Positions 59,057-64,000 of a stretch of DNA of 64,000 nucleotides are shown in pieces (within the stretch, counting starts at the first letter, position 1; every line of letters starts with the position of its first letter). The stretch comes from Streptomyces sp. CB01373 (GTDB taxonomy: Bacteria; Actinomycetota; Actinomycetes; Streptomycetales; Streptomycetaceae), in the NCBI RefSeq assembly GCF_002803075.1, contig NZ_NNBK01000003.1, forward strand, positions 310,001 through 374,000, read 5' to 3'. The notes beneath the pieces were generated by a model. That model did not search any database. It was given only the letters and a program-made list of their open reading frames with translations, and had not been told where the DNA came from. The position numbers and the translations under genes are program-made.

Positions 59057-60010
59057 ATGCACACCGACCTCGTGGCCGCACTGGACATCGGCGGCACCAA
59101 GATCGCCGGAGCGCTGGTGGACGGCCGCGGCGGCATCCTGGTGCGCGCGCAGCGCCCGACGCCCGCGCAGGAGGACGGCGACACCGTGATGCGGGCCGTG
59201 GAGGAGGTGCTCGGCGAGCTGGGCGCCTCGCCGCTGTGGGGGCGTGCCACGGCTCTGGGCATCGGCAGCGCGGGCCCGGTCGACGCCTCCGCGGGCACGG
59301 TCAGCCCCGTCAACGTGCCCGGCTGGCGGGAATACCCGTTGGTCGAGCGGGCCCGCGCCGCGACCGGCGGCCTGCCCGTGGAGCTGATCGGCGACGGCGT
59401 GGCCATCACGGCGGCCGAGCACTGGCAGGGCGCCGCCCGGGGACACGACAACGCGCTGTGCATGGTCGTCTCCACGGGGGTCGGCGGCGGCCTGGTCCTC
59501 AACGGGCGGCTCCACCCGGGCCCGACGGGCAACTCCGGGCACATCGGCCACATCAGCGTCGACCTCGACGGCGACCCGTGCCCGTGCGGTTCGCGCGGCT
59601 GCGTGGAACGCCTCGCGAGCGGCCCGAACATCGCCCGCCGGGCCCTGGACCAGGGCTGGCGCCCGGGCCCCGACGGCGACACCTCGGCCGCCGCGGTGGC
59701 CGCCGCCGCCCGCGCCGGGGACCCGGTCGCCGTTGCCTCCTTCGCCCGCGCCGCCCGCGCCCTGGCCGCGGGCATCGCCGCCACCGCGACCCTGGTCGAG
59801 ATCGACATCGCGGTGATCGGCGGGGGAGTGGCCAAGGCGGGGGACGTGCTCCTCGCCCCGCTGCGCCGGGCCCTGACCGACTACGCCACCCTCTCCTTCG
59901 TACGGCGTCTGACGGTCGCCCCCGCCCAGACCGGCACGGACGCCGGCCTGGTGGGAGCGGCGGCGGCAGCGCTCACGGCGCGGACGGACGTCACGGCGGC
60001 CGGGGTCTGA
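59057..60010 (+). CDS. ROK family sugar kinase
   Basis: 317 residues. ATP site VAALDIGGTKIAGALVDGRG at the N-terminus, AEHWQGAARGHDNALCMVVS with STGVGGGLVLNGRLHPG (catalytic and phosphate loops) and the ROK zinc motif CPCGSRGCVERLASG (about 175-190, CxCGxxGCxE). Probably phosphorylates glucose, galactose or an amino sugar in the cytoplasm, fitting the alpha-galactosidase next to it. GGGGAGA lies about 10 nt before the ATG. Divergent from LacI, converging with the alpha-galactosidase gene. Confidence 0.9.
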   Translation: MHTDLVAALDIGGTKIAGALVDGRGGILVRAQRPTPAQEDGDTVMRAVEEVLGELGASPLWGRATALGIGSAGPVDASAGTVSPVNVPGWREYPLVERARAATGGLPVELIGDGVAITAAEHWQGAARGHDNALCMVVSTGVGGGLVLNGRLHPGPTGNSGHIGHISVDLDGDPCPCGSRGCVERLASGPNIARRALDQGWRPGPDGDTSAAAVAAAARAGDPVAVASFARAARALAAGIAATATLVEIDIAVIGGGVAKAGDVLLAPLRRALTDYATLSFVRRLTVAPAQTGTDAGLVGAAAAALTARTDVTAAGV

Positions 60011-60039
60011 GGCGGCGGCCGCCGTTCCGGGACTGCGGC

Positions 60040-62076
60040 TCAGCACACCAGGCGTGCGTCCGCCCAGTCCGCGTGGTCGGAGTCGACGCCGTCGCCGCCG
60101 TCCGTGACGACGAGGCGGACCACCTGGGCGCCGGTCACGTCCGCCGACAGCGGCCGGGCACCCATCGCGTTGGTGAGCACTCCGGTGGCGGCTGCCTTCC
60201 GGCCGTCCGCCCAGATCTCGAACGCCACCGTGCCCCTGCCGTCCTTCTCGTCGTCGACGCCGACGTCCGCGGTGACGGTCCGGCAGGTCGCGCCCGTGTA
60301 GAACTCGACGGCGCTGTCCGCGTGGACGCCGAGCCCCTTGGCGTACACCACCCCGCCGAGGGTGATCGGATGACCGTCGCCGGCGGCGCTCTCGCCGTTG
60401 CTGGTGTCGCGCTCCACCGGGCCGTAGCCGTTGGCGGCCGACAGCCAGGGGAGGTCACTGAGGTACGACGTCCCGGCGGGCGGCCGCACCACCACGCCGG
60501 CGGCGAGGGTCAGGGCGCTGTCGACGCGCACGCCGCCGGGGGAGCGATGGCTCGCCCTGAGCGTCAGGTCGTACGAACCCGTCGGGGTTCCGGCCGGTGC
60601 GGTGACGGTCCAGCGGGTCCGCAGCGCCTTCCCCGTCGGTACGGCCGGGGCCCGCACCGCGGACTCGGGCCGTACCGTCCAGCCCGCGGGGCCGGTCAGG
60701 GACACGGAGACCCGCGTGGCCGGCGTACGGCCCAGGTCGGTCACGGTCGTGGTGAGCGTCGCCGGCCGGCCCAACTCCAGCAACAGGCTGCCGTCCAGGC
60801 CGAGTTCGACAGCGGGCGGGTTCGCGGCCCAGTCGCGGTCGGGCTGGACCCGGACCAGGACGGTGCCGTGGGCCGGAACGGTCGCCGAGATCGTGCCCGC
60901 GGTGTTGTACGAGCGGTGCTCCCACAGGTCGCGCAGGGTGTAGGCGGCGGCGCCGGGCAGGCCCACGGCCCGCGCGGTGGTGGCGATGCGCTGCGGGCTG
61001 CCGGTCTCGTTGAAGAGGGCGACGGCGCGGCTGCCGTCCTTCATCTCCTTGGCCACGACCCAGCGCCCGTCCTCGGAGGAGACGACGGCGCCCTGCCGGC
61101 CCAGCGGGTCCTGGTCGACGGCGACGACCTCCCGGTTGCCCAGGATGTCGAGGGTCGCCTCGGACGCCTTGCGCAGGTCCGAGCCGATGAGGAGGGGCGC
61201 GGCCATCACGGACCACATCGAGAAGTGGGTGCGGTACTCGGTGTCCGTCATGCCGCCGTTGCCGACCTCCAGCATGTCGGGGTCGTTCCAGTGGCCCGGA
61301 CCGGCGTACGGGGCGAGTGGCAGGTTCTGCTTCAGGATCGACAGCATCGAGCCCCAGTTGTCGCTGATGTCGTCGGTGGTGCGCCACAAGTCCCCGACGT
61401 CGGCGGCCCATTCCCAGGGTTTGTTCTGGCCCCACTCGCAGATGCTGTACACGATGGGCCGGCCGGTCGCCTTCAGCGCGTCCCGCATGGTGGTGTACCG
61501 GAGCCTGGCGTCCACGCCCTGGTTGTTGCAGTTGTCGTACTTGAGGTAGTCCACGCCCCAGTCGGCGAACTGCTGGGCGTCGCTGTACTCGTGGCCGAGC
61601 GCGCCGGGGAAACCCGCGTTGTTGCACGTCTTGGTGCCGGCGCTGGTGTAGATGCCCAGCTTGAGTCCCTTGGAGTGCACGTAGTCGGCGACGGCTCCGA
61701 TGCCGCCCGGGAATCTGACCGGGTCGGGTACGAGCTTGCCGTTCGCGTCACGGGCGGGCAGGGCCCAGCAGTCGTCGAGGTTGACGTACTGGTACCCGGC
61801 GTCCTTCAGGCCCTTGGCGACGAAGAGGTCGGCGATGCCCTTGACCATGGCCTCGTCGAACTCGGCCCGGCAGTTCGTGGAGTTCCAGTTGTTGAAGCCC
61901 ATCGGAGGGGTGAGGGCGAGTCCGTCGGCCCGCGTGGGCGTGACGGAGTCCCGTGCGGAAGCCGCCGGGGCGGGTGCGGCGACGGCGGGGACTGCGAGTC
62001 CCGTGGTGCACAGCAGTCCTGCGGCCAGGGCCCCGACCACGGTGCGGCGGGCGGTGCGCGTGTGCGGGTGACGCAT
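60040..62076 (-). CDS. Secreted GH27 alpha-galactosidase with NEW3 and NPCBM domains
   Basis: 678 residues. A signal peptide (RRTVVGALAAGLLCTTGLAV) ends near residue 35. The GH27 domain starts LALTPPMGFNNWNSTNCRAE and has the nucleophile motif VDYLKYDNCNNQGVD (Asp about 180) and acid/base region LWRTTDDISDNWGSM (about 235), then GPGHWNDPDMLEVGNGGMTD. A beta-sandwich, a NEW3-type domain (VTDLGRTPATRVSVSLTGPA) and a C-terminal NPCBM carbohydrate-binding domain (about 545-678, GLGVHADSAVEFYTGATCRT) follow. It removes alpha-galactosyl groups from plant galactomannan or raffinose sugars outside the cell. GGAGGAG lies 8 nt before the ATG. Confidence 0.94.
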   Translation of the reverse strand: MRHPHTRTARRTVVGALAAGLLCTTGLAVPAVAAPAPAASARDSVTPTRADGLALTPPMGFNNWNSTNCRAEFDEAMVKGIADLFVAKGLKDAGYQYVNLDDCWALPARDANGKLVPDPVRFPGGIGAVADYVHSKGLKLGIYTSAGTKTCNNAGFPGALGHEYSDAQQFADWGVDYLKYDNCNNQGVDARLRYTTMRDALKATGRPIVYSICEWGQNKPWEWAADVGDLWRTTDDISDNWGSMLSILKQNLPLAPYAGPGHWNDPDMLEVGNGGMTDTEYRTHFSMWSVMAAPLLIGSDLRKASEATLDILGNREVVAVDQDPLGRQGAVVSSEDGRWVVAKEMKDGSRAVALFNETGSPQRIATTARAVGLPGAAAYTLRDLWEHRSYNTAGTISATVPAHGTVLVRVQPDRDWAANPPAVELGLDGSLLLELGRPATLTTTVTDLGRTPATRVSVSLTGPAGWTVRPESAVRAPAVPTGKALRTRWTVTAPAGTPTGSYDLTLRASHRSPGGVRVDSALTLAAGVVVRPPAGTSYLSDLPWLSAANGYGPVERDTSNGESAAGDGHPITLGGVVYAKGLGVHADSAVEFYTGATCRTVTADVGVDDEKDGRGTVAFEIWADGRKAAATGVLTNAMGARPLSADVTGAQVVRLVVTDGGDGVDSDHADWADARLVC

Positions 62077-62391
62077 GAGAACGCTCCTCCGGACTCGCGA
62101 AAATTGGGATGACGTCATGTCCGCGTCATCGGTGCGCGATTATGGTAGGACGTGTCCAACTCTGTTGGAAGAGAAGTCGTAAACGGTTGTTTGATGCAAC
62201 GTCAGATTCCTTAAAAGCTCCGGGAGTTGACGGTGAGATCCCACTCTCGCGTTCGGTTGTGTTGAGGTGGCACCCCGGCGAGGGGGGCATGGCGCAGCGC
62301 AGCCGCCGGAGCGGGCATGGTCACCCCGCTGAGTGCTCCCAGTCGGGTGCACGGCCGTGACCCCCGGGCGGCCGGCGCAGTTGAACCGAGC
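62077..62391. other. 315-bp divergent region upstream of alpha-galactosidase
   Basis: No gene is supported. It holds TGACGTCA (62110-62117), the inverted repeat at 62155-62169 and a GTTG...CAAC pair at about 62184-62200, so it probably carries several operators for the alpha-galactosidase. Confidence 0.55.
62155..62169. promoter_or_regulatory. Inverted repeat TCCAAC-TCT-GTTGGA upstream of alpha-galactosidase
   Basis: Perfect 6-bp arms with a 3-bp spacer, 79 bp before the gene start. A second near site, GGTTGTTTGATGCAAC, lies 15 bp away. Candidate operator, possibly for the LacI protein 3.3 kb away, though its sequence differs from the site next to that gene. Confidence 0.45.
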
Positions 62392-62589
62392 ATGAAGAAG
62401 CGCAGCATGCTCGCCCTCGCGTCCCTGGCCACCGGTTTCGTCGTGGCCGCCGTCTCTCCGTCGCACGCCGTCGACCACGACGGGCTCGGCGACCGGAGCG
62501 TGAAGGACATCGTGGGCACCGTCGACCAGGTCGTCGGTGAGGAAGGCCTCACCACGGGCGACGACGCGTCCGGGCAGCACCACGGCTGA
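62392..62589 (+). CDS. Small secreted protein
   Basis: 65 residues. A short signal peptide, [20 protein letters not shown], cleaved after SHA (about 27), leaves a 38-residue acidic, soluble peptide ([20 protein letters not shown]). It has no cysteine and no chaplin motif, so it is not a chaplin; no other family recognised. The ATG has no strong ribosome site. A strong terminator follows. Confidence 0.7.
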   Translation: MKKRSMLALASLATGFVVAAVSPSHAVDHDGLGDRSVKDIVGTVDQVVGEEGLTTGDDASGQHHG

Positions 62590-62607
62590 CGCCCGTCGGC
62601 CGAGCGC

Positions 62608-62642
62608 GGCGCCGGCACCCCCACAGCGGGGGTGCCGGCGCC
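62608..62642 (+). terminator. Strong terminator after small secreted protein
   Basis: GGCGCCGGCACCCCC and GGGGGTGCCGGCGCC form a perfect 15-bp stem with a 5-nt loop, 19 nt after the stop codon. Confidence 0.88.
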
Positions 62643-62729
62643 GTCCTGTGGGCAGCCCTCAACTGGGGCTGGTTTCCGTGGCAGGGTGGAGCGGGCAAGC
62701 CACAGGGGGCCGACAGCAGAGGGGGACCC

Positions 62730-63770
62730 GTGATCGTCTGGATCAACGGTGCTTTCGGTGCGGGGAAGACGACCACCGCACGGGAACTGATCGAACTGAT
62801 CCCGAACAGTACGCTCTTCGACCCCGAGGTCATCGGCGGTGCGCTGACGCATCTGCTGCCGCCCAAACACCTCGCCGAGGTCGGCGACTACCAGGATCTG
62901 CCGATCTGGCGGCGCATGGTGATCGACACGGCGGCCGCGATGCTCGCCGAGCTGGGCGGGACCCTCGTGGTGCCCATGACCCTGCTGCGCCAGGAGTACC
63001 GCGACGAGATCTTCGGCGGGCTCGCCGCCCGCCGCGTCGCTGTGCTGCACGTTCTCCTGGCCCCGGCCGAAACGATCCTGCGTGAGCGCATAGCCCATCG
63101 GGAGGTCCCGCCCGACCTGCCCGACGGCGAGATACGCGTCCGCCAGTGGTCCTACGACCACATCGAGCCCTACCGGACCGCCCTGGCCTCCTGGCTCACC
63201 GCCGACGCCCACCCCGTCGACACCAGCGCCCTCACGCCGCACGAGACGGCCGTCCGCATCGTCGAGGCCGTCAGCAACGGTGCCGCGCCCGTCTGTGACA
63301 TCGTGCAGACCCCGGAGCCCACGGCCGAGACCGTCGCCTCCGGAGTGCTCCTGTTCGACGAACAGGACCGTGTGCTGCTCGTCGACCCCACCTACAAGCC
63401 CGGCTGGGAGTTCCCCGGCGGTGTCGTCGAACCCGGCGAGGCCCCGGCCCGCGCGGGCATGCGCGAGGTCGCCGAGGAGACGGGCGTGCGGCTGGACGAG
63501 ATGCCCCGGCTCCTCGTCGTCGACTGGGAGCCGCCCGCACCGCCCGCCTTCGGCGGTCTGCGCTTCCTCTTCGACGGCGGCCGCCTGGACTCGGCTGCGG
63601 CCACGCGCCTGCTGCTGCCCGGACCCGAGCTGCGTGACTGCCGCTTCGTCACCGAGCGGGAGGCCGCCGACCTGCTCCCGCCCGTCCGCTACGCCCGGCT
63701 GCGCTGGGCACTGCGGGCCCGCGAACGCGGCGCGGCGGTGTACCTGGAGGCGGGCGTGCCGGTCGGCTGA
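62730..63770 (+). CDS. TmrB-like P-loop kinase fused to Nudix hydrolase
   Basis: 346 residues. The N-terminal half (1-175) starts [20 protein letters not shown], a Walker A P-loop followed by [16 protein letters not shown], as in TmrB-type tunicamycin-resistance ATP-binding proteins and related small kinases. The C-terminal half (about 205-335) holds a complete Nudix box, [20 protein letters not shown] followed by ETGV (Gx5Ex7REUxEExGU), which hydrolyses nucleoside diphosphate-linked compounds. Both active motifs are intact, so this is a genuine two-domain protein. GTG 62730 begins it. Substrates unknown; a nucleotide or nucleotide-antibiotic role is suggested by both families. Confidence 0.88.
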   Translation: MIVWINGAFGAGKTTTARELIELIPNSTLFDPEVIGGALTHLLPPKHLAEVGDYQDLPIWRRMVIDTAAAMLAELGGTLVVPMTLLRQEYRDEIFGGLAARRVAVLHVLLAPAETILRERIAHREVPPDLPDGEIRVRQWSYDHIEPYRTALASWLTADAHPVDTSALTPHETAVRIVEAVSNGAAPVCDIVQTPEPTAETVASGVLLFDEQDRVLLVDPTYKPGWEFPGGVVEPGEAPARAGMREVAEETGVRLDEMPRLLVVDWEPPAPPAFGGLRFLFDGGRLDSAAATRLLLPGPELRDCRFVTEREAADLLPPVRYARLRWALRARERGAAVYLEAGVPVG

Positions 63771-63780
63771 CGCCCCGTGC

Positions 63781-64000
63781 CTACGCCGACAGCGCGGACT
63801 GCGTGGAGTTGTCGCCGGTGCCTCGCAGTTCCTCGTACGGATAGGGGGTCAGCCTGCTCTCCTTGCGCAGGCGGTCGTGGAAGGCGTTCAGGCGCGCGGC
63901 GACCGGCGCGTGACGGGTCAGGATCGCCGCGGCCGCCGACGGGACGCCTTCGGGCCGCGCGCCTTCGGCGCAGGCGCGGACGAAGGCGCGGCGCTCCTTC
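63781..64000 (-). CDS. C-terminal part of an unrecognised protein
   Basis: The final 72 codons of a minus-strand gene that begins beyond the window. They include RAFVRACAEGARPEGVPSAA, APVAARLNAFHDRLRKE and LTPYPYEELRGTGDNSTQSA before the TAG at 63781-63783. The codon pattern is coding-like and the frame is open throughout. I do not recognise the family. It converges with the kinase-Nudix gene, 10 bp away. Confidence 0.6.
   Translation of the reverse strand, partial: KERRAFVRACAEGARPEGVPSAAAAILTRHAPVAARLNAFHDRLRKESRLTPYPYEELRGTGDNSTQSALSA

Noticed and set aside
1..64000. Search by eye for CRISPR arrays, tRNA and rRNA genes and riboswitches
   Set aside because: No regularly spaced repeats, cloverleaf-like sequences or rRNA signatures were recognised; this is not a computed result.

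Overview
The window is chromosomal DNA of a high-GC actinomycete, almost certainly a Streptomyces. The coding style (strong G/C bias at third codon positions, frequent GTG starts, ATGA/GTGA overlaps), the families present (DUF5997, DUF6421, DUF6986, Rv1733c-like, FUSC transporters, secreted pectate lyases, GH27 alpha-galactosidase) and several -10 boxes placed 6-8 nt before start codons, which predict leaderless mRNAs, all point that way. I recognise no rRNA, tRNA or CRISPR array. About 57 protein genes are supported, with two frameshifted pseudogenes and one insertion element.

Region by region. 1-10 kb (mostly minus): a SNF2 helicase cut by the window edge, a pRiA4b ORF-3-like protein, a coupled pair of membrane proteins (one with TPR/Sel1 repeats), a broken SMI1/KNR4-LRR gene and a methyltransferase. 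10-18 kb: DUF5997, a LysR-effector-like protein without a DNA-binding domain, an Lrp regulator divergent from a FUSC exporter, a lactonase with a DasR-type dre-like site, a CbiX-like protein, a BadF/NAGK-type kinase and uracil-DNA glycosylase. 18.26-19.96 kb: an IS982-like element. Its matched 15-bp ends and CCTAG target duplication also enclose a DinB-family gene. 20-26 kb: a GNAT, a DUF1648 protein with a BNR-repeat protein, an Rv1733c-like protein, and an AidB-like acyl-CoA dehydrogenase divergent from a PaaX-type regulator across a perfect palindrome. 26-30 kb: a plant-polymer locus with PL3 and PL1 pectate lyases and an SGNH esterase around a region rich in candidate operators. 30-35 kb: a small membrane protein and a 1439-residue CtpI-like P-type ATPase. 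35-46 kb: FprA-type reductase, TetR, HAD hydrolase, M56 peptidase, DUF5134, a FUSC-MarR operon, two VOC proteins, a 190-bp MITE-like inverted repeat, a GNAT and a glycerophosphodiesterase. 46-57.6 kb: DUF6421, a decayed membrane-protein gene, an SDR-threonine aldolase operon preceded by a 25-codon ORF, a transglutaminase and B3/4-domain pair, PlsC, thioredoxin, a cysteine-type leader peptide with flavin reductase, etfB-etfA and DUF6986. 57.7-64 kb: LacI regulator, ROK kinase, GH27 alpha-galactosidase, a small secreted protein, a TmrB-like/Nudix fusion and the end of an unrecognised gene.

Themes. Several regulators sit next to their likely targets with visible palindromes (Lrp-FUSC, MarR-FUSC, PaaX-AidB, TetR, LacI-ROK/alpha-galactosidase). 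Extracellular carbohydrate use appears twice, as pectin and as alpha-galactosides. No single obvious new multi-gene system stands out. The most unusual items are the DinB cargo inside an IS, alternative hairpins over the transposase start, two candidate leader peptides, the HTH-less LysR effector with a basic glycine-rich tail, the kinase-Nudix fusion, and the MITE-like repeat.
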